A DNA stretch of 6,041 nt from Bacillota bacterium. GTDB taxonomy: Bacteria > Bacillota > Bacilli > Bacillales_B > DSM-18226. The stretch lies in assembly GCA_021821235.1 (NCBI GenBank), contig JAKACS010000217.1, positions 1-6,041 of the forward strand, in the 5' to 3' direction. The notes below the pieces were generated by a model. It was not told the DNA's origin. It saw only the letters and a program-made list of their open reading frames with translations, and did no database searches. Shown one piece after another: positions 1 through 5,905 of the stretch. Made by a program: the position numbers and the translations under genes. Position 1 is the first letter of the stretch. Every line of letters starts with the position of its first letter.

Positions 1-627
1 TTTAACTAATTTTAATCCTGCTATTATAGCATGCCCAATCCGGAATTGAAACATACATGAAAGCTCTGTCTGGATGATCATTTGTTGAAATTGCGGCAGA
101 ATCTTGATTTCAGGCTTTTCTTTCAATCGAAAATAGCGGCTCAATAAGCCTACTATACTTCCTTTTACCGCCCACAATCCGCCTGTCAGCATCCCGGTAA
201 GTGCCGCATCTCCGACACCAACAACAGTTGACCAATGAAACTGTTGAATGGTTACTTTTCTTAAAAATTTTCGTAGTACCACATTAAATTGAATGACATG
301 CTCAAGGATTTCCCGGAAATTTTTTAAACTGGAAATAACTTTGCTCGGCGTTATTTGGTTTACTGTCATATCCGACTCCCTTTCTTGCGGCCCCATTTTC
401 GTTTTTCCCTTTAAAATGATACTTGGTGAATCATCATCCACTTTAATGAGCGGAATGTCTTTTTTGTACTTAAATAATCCAAACAAAGCCCGAAATTCAA
501 TTTCCAAATCATCATTATCGTTTCGATGATAATAGTTAATATAGATTGTTAACTTTGTAAAAAGGACGAGAATCAGCAAAAAGAAGCCAATGATCACAGC
601 AAAGACCAGCCATTTCAATCCGTTCAC
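1..627 (-). CDS. ytfI: YtfI-type DUF2953 membrane-anchored protein, C-terminus cut by window edge
   Basis: This open frame of 209 codons starts at a GTG (625-627) and is still open at position 1, so only the extreme C-terminus is missing. Residues 4-24 form one hydrophobic N-terminal segment (WLVFAVIIGFFLLILVLF), which predicts a membrane anchor. An acidic/basic linker follows, with 'NYYHRNDNDDLEIEFRALFG' at 31-50. The DUF2953 hallmarks are a glycine-rich 'GVGDAALTGMLTGGLWAVKG' at 137-156, 'PEIKILPQF' near 172-180 and 'FRIGHAIIAGLKLVK' at the end. In B. subtilis the homologue ytfI lies directly before the sporulation gene ytfJ, which would fall just left of this window. Molecular function is unknown. 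The start is uncertain: AAAGG lies only 2 bases before the GTG, while an in-frame TTG at 616-618 would have an 11-base spacing. The family assignment is by recognition of the conserved motifs. Confidence 0.85.
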   Translation of the reverse strand, partial: MNGLKWLVFAVIIGFFLLILVLFTKLTIYINYYHRNDNDDLEIEFRALFGLFKYKKDIPLIKVDDDSPSIILKGKTKMGPQERESDMTVNQITPSKVISSLKNFREILEHVIQFNVVLRKFLRKVTIQQFHWSTVVGVGDAALTGMLTGGLWAVKGSIVGLLSRYFRLKEKPEIKILPQFQQMIIQTELSCMFQFRIGHAIIAGLKLVK

Positions 628-654
628 AACCTTTCAGCCTACTAGTATCGGCAG

Positions 655-689
655 AATAAAAAAAAATAAACCTAAATGATTAGGTTTAT
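655..689 (-). terminator. Rho-independent terminator of rocD
   Basis: A perfect 10-bp inverted repeat (666-675 with 680-689, 4-base loop) lies 23 bases beyond the rocD stop. On the minus strand it is followed by a run of T (complement of 656-666). It should end rocD transcription, leaving only about 28 bases before the ytfI start. No convincing separate ytfI promoter is visible there. Confidence 0.85.
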
Positions 690-712
690 ACTTCGTTTTA
701 ATCAGATAATTT

Positions 713-1912
713 TTAAGAGAGAACTTTTTTTATCCGCTCCATTGCCCAGTCGATTTCTTCTTTTTTGATAATTAGCGGTGGTGCAAAGCGAATCACCCGT
801 TCGTGTGTTTCTTTGCATAACAATCCTTCATCTTTTAACCGTTCACAATATGGTCTAGCTGATTCGGTTAATTCTACGCCAATAAATAAACCTTTTCCTC
901 TTATTTCTTTAATAATCGGATTATCAATCGTCTTTAGCTGTTCAAGAAAATAGGTACCCAATTCCAGCGATCTTTCAACCAGTTTTTCATCTTCAACCAC
1001 TTCTATTGCCGCAATCGAAACGGCACAGGCAAGCGGATTGCCACCAAAGGTAGATCCATGGGAACCCGGGTTAAAAACACCAAGAATATCGGAGTTTGCT
1101 GTAATACACGAAATCGGCAATACACCGCCGCCCAGTGCTTTTCCTAAAATATATATATCTGGAATAACATTCTCCCAATCGCAGGCAAACATTTTCCCCG
1201 TACGAGCCAAACCGGATTGAATTTCATCGGCAACAAACAATACATTGTTTTCTTTGCATACTCCAAACGCCGCTTTTAAATAACCTTCAGGCGGAATCAC
1301 AATTCCCGCTTCGCCTTGGATCGGTTCAACGATAAAGGCCGCTGTGTTAGGTGTGATCGCAGCTTTTAATGCCTCAATATCACCGTATCGGACTAATTTC
1401 ATACCTGGTACCAATGGGCCAAAGCCGCGTTTGTACTCCACATCGGATGATAGTGACACGGCACCCATCGTCCGGCCATGGAAGTTGCCGATACAAGAAA
1501 TAATTTCCGCCTGGTTTTCAGGGACTCCTTTTACATCATAGCTCCAGCGGCGTACAGCTTTTATAGCCGTTTCAACGGCTTCTGCCCCGGTATTCATTGG
1601 GAGCACCATATTTTTGTTTGTTAATTTGCAAATCTTTTCATACCAGTTCCCAAGCTTATCATTGTGAAACGCACGTGATGTTAGTGTCACCTTATCAGCC
1701 TGATCCTTTAAAGCCTGTATGATTTTTGGATGACGATGTCCTTGATTCAATGCCGAATAGGAGCTAAGCATATCCATATATCGGCTTCCTTCTGGATCTT
1801 CAACCCATACCCCCTCTGCTTTTGAAATCACGATTGGCAGCGGATGATAATTATGTGCGCCAAAATGATCCGTTTTTTCAATGATTTCTTTTGAAAAATT
1901 TTTTGTTTTCAT
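713..1912 (-). CDS. rocD: Ornithine aminotransferase (ornithine--oxo-acid transaminase)
   Basis: The 399-residue product matches the usual size of Bacillus RocD (about 400). It is a cytosolic PLP-dependent class-III aminotransferase that converts L-ornithine plus 2-oxoglutarate to glutamate-5-semialdehyde plus glutamate in arginine/ornithine catabolism. Visible motifs are '[20 protein letters not shown]' at 21-40, the PLP-phosphate region '[12 protein letters not shown]' at 107-118, 'GNFHGRT' at 142-148, 'EPIQGEAG' at 196-203, the cofactor-ring aspartate in 'VADEIQSG' (D229), the Schiff-base lysine in 'LGKALGGG' (K258) and '[11 protein letters not shown]' at 285-295. The ATG at 1910-1912 is chosen because AAAGGGGG (1923-1930) sits 10 bases before it; an upstream in-frame start would give a tail unlike the family. 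It stands alone, not in a rocDEF-type operon. Upstream lies the sppA/yteJ scar, with no -24/-12 (SigL) promoter visible, so its expression may differ from the RocR/SigL-controlled B. subtilis gene. All catalytic residues are present, so it looks functional. Confidence 0.96.
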   Translation of the reverse strand: MKTKNFSKEIIEKTDHFGAHNYHPLPIVISKAEGVWVEDPEGSRYMDMLSSYSALNQGHRHPKIIQALKDQADKVTLTSRAFHNDKLGNWYEKICKLTNKNMVLPMNTGAEAVETAIKAVRRWSYDVKGVPENQAEIISCIGNFHGRTMGAVSLSSDVEYKRGFGPLVPGMKLVRYGDIEALKAAITPNTAAFIVEPIQGEAGIVIPPEGYLKAAFGVCKENNVLFVADEIQSGLARTGKMFACDWENVIPDIYILGKALGGGVLPISCITANSDILGVFNPGSHGSTFGGNPLACAVSIAAIEVVEDEKLVERSLELGTYFLEQLKTIDNPIIKEIRGKGLFIGVELTESARPYCERLKDEGLLCKETHERVIRFAPPLIIKKEEIDWAMERIKKVLS

Positions 1913-1941
1913 TAAAATTTTACCCCCTTTCGAATTTTCCG

Positions 1942-1978
1942 AAAAGCAGGGGCGTTTCCTAGCGCCCAATCTGCCTTT
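1942..1978 (-). terminator. Weak terminator-like hairpin, probably the old yteJ terminator, now in the rocD leader
   Basis: On the minus strand an 8-bp outer stem including one G-U pair (1971-1978 with 1942-1949) and a GGGCG/CGCCC inner stem (1963-1967 with 1950-1954) are separated by a 3-base bulge and close on an 8-base loop. The downstream T run is only four bases, then C. It begins 15 bases after the yteJ-remnant stop, the normal place for that gene's terminator. It ends 11 bases before the rocD ribosome binding site, so transcripts entering rocD from upstream must pass it. Confidence 0.45.
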
Positions 1979-1993
1979 GGTGTTTTCGTCTGC

Positions 1994-2113
1994 TTATTCG
2001 CAATGAACGACGGTCGTCTCTGCAAATAGGTCATGCAGTCCTTGCTTTTTCGGCAGAAAAGCTGAAATGAGGTAACCAACAATGATTGTCGAGGAAATAA
2101 ATCGGCTGGTGTC
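1994..2113 (-). pseudogene. yteJ: Remnant of yteJ/sppI: C-terminal end of an RDD-family membrane protein
   Basis: Reading this strand in the frame ending at TAA 1994-1996 gives a hydrophobic segment followed by a typical RDD-family C-terminus. The stretch 'RFISSTIIVGYLISAF' (codons from 2104 down) looks like a last membrane helix. It is followed by 'KKQGLHDLFAETTVV', which matches the family pattern K-K/R-Q-G/A-L-H-D-x-x-A-x-T-x-V-V. Intact YteJ is about 160 residues, so about three quarters is missing, including any start codon or ribosome binding site. In B. subtilis yteJ (SppI) follows sppA and its product binds and inhibits SppA. Here the piece directly abuts the first codons of sppA, which is what one deletion across both genes would leave. 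Assignment is by motif and synteny; no alignment was run. Confidence 0.75.
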
Positions 2114-2165
2114 GGCTTTTCCTTCCAGCAGCAATACCCAAAGCTGCCCATCGCTTTCCCGTCAA
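2031..2165 (-). other. 44-codon chimeric reading frame left by the sppA/yteJ deletion
   Basis: Translation from the sppA TTG start would run 14 codons of SppA, then 30 codons of out-of-frame yteJ sequence, to TGA at 2031-2033. The ribosome binding site is strong, so a peptide may still be made. The tail (containing 'HCWLPHF' and 'SAEKARTA') resembles no protein I know and the hydrophobic helix of SppA is interrupted. A functional product is unlikely; I list it only because its translation signals are intact. Confidence 0.3.
2124..2165 (-). pseudogene. sppA: Remnant of sppA: start and first ~14 codons of signal peptide peptidase
   Basis: A TTG start (2163-2165) with an ideal AAAAAGGGGG ribosome binding site 8 bases upstream (2174-2183) begins a peptide reading MTGKRWAALGIAAG. 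This matches the start of Bacillus SppA, a membrane-bound serine/lysine protease that degrades leftover signal peptides (family pattern M-N-x-K-R-W-x-A-L-x-I-A). After about 14 codons the similarity stops and the yteJ end appears in a different frame; the offset of 13 bases between codon positions 2126 and 2113 is not a multiple of three. Intact SppA has about 335 residues. The whole catalytic domain, with its Ser and Lys residues, is absent. Gene order (divergent from nadK2) supports the identity. The call rests on a short match plus synteny. Confidence 0.72.
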
Positions 2166-2197
2166 TACGCATGCCCCCTTTTTCAAATGTCTCTTTC

Positions 2198-2228
2198 TTT
2201 ATACGGATACTGTTTCATTTCGTTTCAA
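2198..2228 (-). promoter_or_regulatory. Candidate SigA promoter of the former sppA-yteJ operon, now upstream of rocD
   Basis: On the minus strand TTGAAA (2223-2228) and TATAAA (2198-2203) are separated by 19 bases, longer than the optimal 17. They lie 33 bases before the sppA start codon. No better candidate exists between here and rocD, so this may now supply rocD transcripts. Confidence 0.4.
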
Positions 2229-2240
2229 AAAAATGATAAG

Positions 2241-2256
2241 ATGAAAACGATTACTT
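2241..2256. promoter_or_regulatory. Near-consensus CcpA operator (cre-like site)
   Basis: The 16 bases ATGAAAACGATTACTT fit the Bacillus cre consensus WTGNAANCGNWNNCAW at every defined position except one (T for A at position 15). The site lies 12 bases upstream of the candidate rocD-side -35 element and 65 bases before nadK2, so it could serve either gene. Catabolite control of ornithine catabolism would make physiological sense, but this is inference from sequence only. Confidence 0.4.
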
Positions 2257-2307
2257 CTTGTTATTTTACCAAATAGGGATAAGAAATAGTAATAAAATTT
2301 ATCAAAT

Positions 2308-2313
2308 GGAGGG
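2308..2313 (+). promoter_or_regulatory. Ribosome binding site fixing the nadK2 start
   Basis: GGAGGG lies 7 bases before the ATG at 2321. The open frame extends upstream through possible alternative starts, including 2258, but only 2321 has a binding site and yields the usual family length. Confidence 0.85.
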
Positions 2314-2320
2314 ATGGTTA

Positions 2321-3121
2321 ATGGATCAACGCCGCAATTTATTTCTTTACCATAAAAAAGACCCAGCTTCCTTGGCAAAGGTGGCACCACTTTACGATTT
2401 GGCAAAAAGATATGATTTTACAATCGTGGAAGATTTCCGCAAAGCCAATATCATTGCCAGTATCGGTGGAGATGGAACGTTTCTCCAGGCTGTCCGCAAA
2501 ACAGGGTTCCGCGATGATTGCTTGTATGCCGGCATTTCAACGTTTGGCCGCCTTGGCATGTACTGTGATTTTCAAATCGAAGATCGCTCGAAAATGATCG
2601 AGGCAATGGCCAATGAGCTGGTGGAAGTCAGGCGTTATCCGGTCATTGAAATAACGATTGATGGACAAGGAACCTTCCGCTGTTTAAATGAATTCAGCCT
2701 TCATTCAGCGATTATCAAAACTTTGGTGATTGATGTTTTCATTGATCAGCTCCATTTTGAAACTTTCCGCGGTGATGGCATGATTGTTGCGACCCCAACA
2801 GGAAGTACTGCTTATAATAAATCTGTCAATGGAGCGGTTGTCGATCCGCTTCTTTCCTGCATGCAAGTAAGCGAATTGGCCTCGATTAACAACAATCGCT
2901 ACCGCACGCTTGGTTCCTCATTCATTCTCGGACAAGAACGTACTTTGACCTTGAAAGTTGTTTCCGAAGGCAATGACCAGCCGACAATGGGAATGGACAA
3001 TGAAGCATTAAGCATCCGCCATGTTGAAAAAATTCAAGTCAAATTAAGTGAGCAAAAAATTAAAACCTTGAAACTAAAAGATAATTCTTTTTGGGAAAAA
3101 GTTAAAAGGACTTTTTTGTAA
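2321..3121 (+). CDS. nadK2: NAD kinase (second Bacillus paralogue, YtdI type)
   Basis: The 266-residue cytosolic enzyme phosphorylates NAD+ to NADP+ using ATP or polyphosphate. It carries the family signatures in order: 'SIGGDGTFLQAV' with GGDGT at 49-53, 'CLNEFSLHSAIIKT' with the NE dinucleotide at 123-124, 'FRGDGMIVATPTGSTAYNKS' at 149-168 (GDG and TGSTAY) and 'GMDNEALSI' in the C-terminal half. The ending 'KLKDNSFWEKVKRTFL' is typical of Bacillus YtdI. Length equals that of the B. subtilis protein within a residue or so. Bacillus normally carries two NAD kinases; the short form ending in KRTFL and the position opposite sppA point to the YtdI paralogue, not YjbN. The loop 'GISTFGRLGMYCDF' at 71-84 stands where many NAD kinases have N-x-G-x-L-G-F. 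It is transcribed alone, opposite to all other genes here, and ends at a hairpin shared with rarD. Confidence 0.95.
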   Translation: MDQRRNLFLYHKKDPASLAKVAPLYDLAKRYDFTIVEDFRKANIIASIGGDGTFLQAVRKTGFRDDCLYAGISTFGRLGMYCDFQIEDRSKMIEAMANELVEVRRYPVIEITIDGQGTFRCLNEFSLHSAIIKTLVIDVFIDQLHFETFRGDGMIVATPTGSTAYNKSVNGAVVDPLLSCMQVSELASINNNRYRTLGSSFILGQERTLTLKVVSEGNDQPTMGMDNEALSIRHVEKIQVKLSEQKIKTLKLKDNSFWEKVKRTFL

Positions 3122-3164
3122 AAAAAACCTTATCCTGCTTTGATCACAGGATAAGGTCTTTTTT
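3121..3164. terminator. Bidirectional Rho-independent terminator between nadK2 and rarD
   Basis: An 11-bp perfect inverted repeat (3127-3137 with 3147-3157, 9-base loop) is flanked by a T run on the plus side (3159-3164) and an A run on the minus side (3121-3126). It can therefore stop transcription from both convergent genes. It starts immediately at the nadK2 stop codon. Confidence 0.9.
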
Positions 3165-3175
3165 AGAATAATGCC

Positions 3176-4093
3176 TTACTGCTTTTCATATTTCATTTTA
3201 TATGTTGTAAACAGTTTTGTTTTTGAAATGGAGTAGACCGATAATGCAGACCAAATAAACAAAAAGGCCAAAAGCTGCAGTTTTGAAAAGTGCTCACCGT
3301 AAATAAAAACTCCAAGGATCAGCGTAATCGTTGGTGCAATATATTGCAGCAGCCCTAGAAGGGACAGCGGAATTTTTTGCGCTCCTTTTGCAAAATAAAG
3401 AAGCGGAACCGCGGTAGCCACCCCGGCACCCACTAAAAGTGCGTCCGTTCCTACCCCAGCCGTTAAAAACGCATTTGTTCCATTACCGAGCAAGTATAAC
3501 AAATAAACGAATGCAAACGGAGTCATCACCAAGGTTTCCAGCGTAAGGCCTACAGATGATTCAACATTAATCAGTTTTTTCGCTAAACCGTATAATCCAA
3601 AAGAAAGTGCCAGCGTTATGGCGATCGAGGGAAAATATCCATAGGAAAGTGTGATGATCAATACACCGACAGCCGCCAAAAAGAATGAGATATATTGGGC
3701 AATCGTCAATCGCTCTTTTAAAACAATTACCCCGAGAAGGAAACTAACGAGCGGGTTAATGTAATAACCGAGACTCGCTTCAATCATTTTCCCATTGTTC
3801 ACCGCCCAAATATAGGTAAACCAATTAATCGTAATTAAAAAAGAGGCAATAGCAAGAGCATATAGCTGCTTTTGATTGTGTGCAAATCCCTTAAATGTTC
3901 GGATAAACAATTCCCATTTACCTGAAATCAATAGAATCACGATCATAAACATGAACGACCAGAATATCCGGTTGGCCAAAATTTCTTTTGCCGATACATT
4001 CTCAAGAAATTTCCAATAAATTGGCAGCAATCCCCAAAGCAAATAAGATAAGCCGGCATGGATCGCACCTTGTTTCACTTCATTTCTTTTCAT
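3176..4093 (-). CDS. rarD: RarD-family EamA-type transporter
   Basis: This 305-residue polytopic membrane protein belongs to the RarD branch of the drug/metabolite transporter superfamily. About ten hydrophobic segments can be drawn, near residues 11-28, 40-57, 77-96, 103-124, 130-149, 153-172, 184-202, 214-234, 243-264 and 270-289, forming the two EamA repeats. Typical RarD stretches are 'GLSYLLWGLLPIYWKFL' at 14-30, 'NRIFWSFMFM' at 41-50, 'ASLGYYINPLVSFLLG' at 106-121, 'FGLYGLAKK' at 165-173 and 'PLSLLGLLQYIAPT' at 242-255. The C-terminus is basic. The substrate is unknown; the historical name 'chloramphenicol-sensitive protein' does not establish drug export. The ATG at 4091-4093 has GGGG 7 bases upstream. 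It is monocistronic, with its own promoter and a terminator shared with nadK2. The neighbours do not indicate a substrate. Confidence 0.92.
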   Translation of the reverse strand: MKRNEVKQGAIHAGLSYLLWGLLPIYWKFLENVSAKEILANRIFWSFMFMIVILLISGKWELFIRTFKGFAHNQKQLYALAIASFLITINWFTYIWAVNNGKMIEASLGYYINPLVSFLLGVIVLKERLTIAQYISFFLAAVGVLIITLSYGYFPSIAITLALSFGLYGLAKKLINVESSVGLTLETLVMTPFAFVYLLYLLGNGTNAFLTAGVGTDALLVGAGVATAVPLLYFAKGAQKIPLSLLGLLQYIAPTITLILGVFIYGEHFSKLQLLAFLFIWSALSVYSISKTKLFTTYKMKYEKQ

Positions 4094-4135
4094 CTTTCAT
4101 CCCCAATTCTTTCTTGTCACGAAATAAATCAATTT

Positions 4136-4164
4136 ATTATAGTACGAATAAGGGAAAACTGCCA
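4136..4164 (-). promoter_or_regulatory. Candidate SigA promoter of rarD
   Basis: A perfect -10 TATAAT (4136-4141) lies 42 bases before the rarD start. At 17 bases upstream is TGGCAG (4159-4164), a weak -35. The rest of 4094-4234 shows no operator I recognise. Confidence 0.6.
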
Positions 4165-4229
4165 GATTTTTTACTTTCCAGTCATTCCGAACTTCTTATG
4201 ACTGAACGTACGAGTGTTCTCGGCAAGTT

Positions 4230-4278
4230 CATAAAAACAACAGGCAGGGTTTGTTGCACTTAACCCTGCCTGTTGTTT
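4230..4278 (-). terminator. Strong Rho-independent terminator of ytcI
   Basis: A perfect 17-bp inverted repeat (4235-4251 with 4262-4278, 10-base loop) starts 11 bases beyond the ytcI stop. It is followed on the minus strand by TTTTTAT, counting the end of the stem. There is no T run on the plus side, so it serves ytcI only. Confidence 0.93.
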
Positions 4279-4289
4279 CGAATAGCATA

Positions 4290-5864
4290 CTATGCTTTAA
4301 ACTGCTGTGCTTCTTTTTGGCGAAGTTCAATTCTGCGGATCTTTCCGGATGTTGTTTTTGGAAGTTCTTTTAAAAATTCAATTTTCCTTGGATATTTATA
4401 CGGAGCTGTCAGCGCTTTCACATGTTCCTGGAGAGTGCTGATTAATTTCGGGTCAGCTGCATCAATGTCATCTTTTAAAACAACAAAAGCCTTGACAAGA
4501 TTTCCGCGGATTTCATCTGGGCTGGCAACAACCGCGCATTCTTTCACGAATGGATGCTTCACAAGGGCATCTTCCACTTCAAACGGCCCAATCGTGTAGC
4601 CTGAGCTGATAATAATATCATCTCCGCGTCCTTCAAACCAGAAATATCCATCCTCATCTTTCTTGGCTTTATCACCGGTTATATAATACTCCCCGCGGAA
4701 CTGCATGGCTGTTCTTTCTGGATCTTTATAGTAATTTTTAAATAGTGCTGGTGACTCAACATGCACTGCAATATCTCCAACCTCACCAATTGCACACAAT
4801 GCGCCTTCCTCATTTATAATTTCTACTCGATTCCCAGGAGTCGGTTTTCCCATTGAACCTGGTTTCAACTCCATTTCTTTCGTAACACCGACAAGGAGTG
4901 TGTTTTCCGTCTGCCCATATCCGTCACGAACGTCTATATTAAAATATTTCCGAAATGTATCAATGACTTCGCGGTTGAGCGGCTCACCTGCCGATATGGC
5001 GCTATGCAAATTTGGCAGCTTGTACTCTTGTAAACGATCAACTTTTGCCATTAAACGGTATTCCGTTGGTGTGCAGCATAACACATTCACATTATACTTT
5101 TCAAGGTAATGCAAGTATTTTTCTGGTTCAAATTTCCCATGATAGACAAGGCCTGTTGCCCCTGAGCCTAACACCGATAAAAATGGGCTCCAAATCCATT
5201 TTTGCCAGCCAGGCCCTGCTGTCGCCCATACGGTATCACCATCCTGGATGCACAGCCAGTTTTTCGCAGCTGTTTTCAGATGCGCAAAAGCCCAGCCATG
5301 TGTGTGGACAACACCTTTTGGATTTCCAGTTGTCCCAGAGGTATAGGATAAGAAGGCCATGTCATCCCGAAGTGTTTCCGCAGCGGCCAGCTCTTCTGAG
5401 GCTTTCAACCGCTCTTCACCAATATCAAGCCAACCTGCGCTGCCGCCTAGCGAAAATTTAACAATCGGTTTGGTAATATTTTTAAATTGAGGTGTGTATT
5501 CGTAATAGCTGACAACTCCTTTCACATCCCCGTGGGCAATCCGATAGTGGAGATCCTTTTCCCGTAGCATTTCAGAACTTGGAATTACAATAATCCCGAG
5601 CTTTAGCGCTGCCAAATAAACAGCATAGGCCTCGATCAGCCTCGGGATCATGACGAGAACAACATCTCCCTTTCCAAGCCCTTGGCTTTTAAAAATATTG
5701 CCAATCTGATTCACCTGCTTGATCAACTCGTTGTACGTTATTTGTCTTTTTTGCCCTGCTTCATTCTCCCATTTTAATGCAATCCGTCCCGGCTCGGCTG
5801 CAAACCGTTCTACTTCAGAAACCAAATTGTAGTTTTCAGGTGCAATAAAATCTTCTCTCTTCAT
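4290..5864 (-). CDS. ytcI: Acyl-CoA synthetase (AMP-forming), YtcI / medium-chain-like family
   Basis: The 524-residue cytosolic enzyme of the ANL superfamily should activate a carboxylic acid with ATP to an acyl-adenylate, then transfer it to CoA. The core motifs are all present: P-loop 'YTSGTTGNPKG' at 174-184, 'DGYGQTE' at 314-320, 'TGD' at 396-398, the hinge region 'GRGDDIIISSGYTIGPFEVE' at 412-431, and the C-terminal catalytic lysine in 'PKTTSGKIRR' (K508). That lysine sits in the context that protein acetyltransferases modify in acetyl-CoA synthetase. The tryptophan-rich 'GPGWQKWIWSPFL' near 217-229 resembles acetyl/medium-chain acyl synthetases, but chain length cannot be read from sequence. 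The ATG at 5862-5864 is chosen because GAGGGGG lies 6 bases upstream (5871-5877). An in-frame TTG at 5904-5906 would place that site inside the gene and overlaps the -10 element. It is monocistronic, next to sspA as in B. subtilis. Confidence 0.93.
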   Translation of the reverse strand: MKREDFIAPENYNLVSEVERFAAEPGRIALKWENEAGQKRQITYNELIKQVNQIGNIFKSQGLGKGDVVLVMIPRLIEAYAVYLAALKLGIIVIPSSEMLREKDLHYRIAHGDVKGVVSYYEYTPQFKNITKPIVKFSLGGSAGWLDIGEERLKASEELAAAETLRDDMAFLSYTSGTTGNPKGVVHTHGWAFAHLKTAAKNWLCIQDGDTVWATAGPGWQKWIWSPFLSVLGSGATGLVYHGKFEPEKYLHYLEKYNVNVLCCTPTEYRLMAKVDRLQEYKLPNLHSAISAGEPLNREVIDTFRKYFNIDVRDGYGQTENTLLVGVTKEMELKPGSMGKPTPGNRVEIINEEGALCAIGEVGDIAVHVESPALFKNYYKDPERTAMQFRGEYYITGDKAKKDEDGYFWFEGRGDDIIISSGYTIGPFEVEDALVKHPFVKECAVVASPDEIRGNLVKAFVVLKDDIDAADPKLISTLQEHVKALTAPYKYPRKIEFLKELPKTTSGKIRRIELRQKEAQQFKA

Positions 5865-5870
5865 ACATCT

Positions 5871-5877
5871 CCCCCTC
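5871..5877 (-). promoter_or_regulatory. Ribosome binding site fixing the ytcI start
   Basis: On the minus strand GAGGGGG lies 6 bases before the ATG at 5864. This decides against the longer frame starting with TTG at 5906. Confidence 0.85.
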
Positions 5878-5905
5878 ACATCAAATTTTTGGCCAATACA
5901 ACTCA

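Larger units (their letters stand above)
2166..2320. promoter_or_regulatory. Divergent regulatory region between sppA remnant/rocD and nadK2
   Basis: This is the only sizeable non-coding stretch with outward-facing genes. It holds the sppA-side ribosome binding site (2174-2183), a candidate promoter toward rocD (2198-2228), a cre-like site (2241-2256) and the nadK2 ribosome binding site (2308-2313). For nadK2 only A/T-rich candidates are visible, for example TAATAA near 2290-2295 with TTTACC at 2265-2270 at a poor spacing of 19, so I do not assign its promoter. Confidence 0.6.

Noticed and set aside
666..712. ytfI promoter using TATAAA at the edge of the rocD terminator hairpin
   Set aside because: No -35 at acceptable spacing, and transcripts from it would run straight into the terminator.
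2021..2040. SigL (-24/-12) promoter for rocD around a TTGC element
   Set aside because: Minus-strand TTGCA is present at the -12 position but the required GG at -24 is CA; the stretch is explained as yteJ coding remnant.
1994..2165. An SppA-YteJ fusion protein
   Set aside because: The two pieces are in different frames (13-base offset), so no fused product can be made without a frameshift.
1912..2172. 86-codon minus-strand frame with ATG at 2170-2172, ending at the rocD start
   Set aside because: Its ATG is 1 base from the GGGGG tract, too close for initiation. The frame reads neither the SppA nor the YteJ pieces in their proper frames and its product has no recognisable pattern.
2199..2405. 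68-codon minus-strand frame over the nadK2 start
   Set aside because: It lies antisense to a well-supported gene and across a promoter region, with no ribosome binding site and low-complexity composition.
4273..4599. 108-codon plus-strand frame inside the 3' end of ytcI
   Set aside because: It is antisense to the conserved C-terminal domain and starts within the ytcI terminator stem; no ribosome binding site.
5012..5461. 149-codon plus-strand frame inside ytcI
   Set aside because: It is fully antisense to the conserved AMP-binding domain; its length is explained by codon bias of ytcI on the other strand, and it shows no motif.
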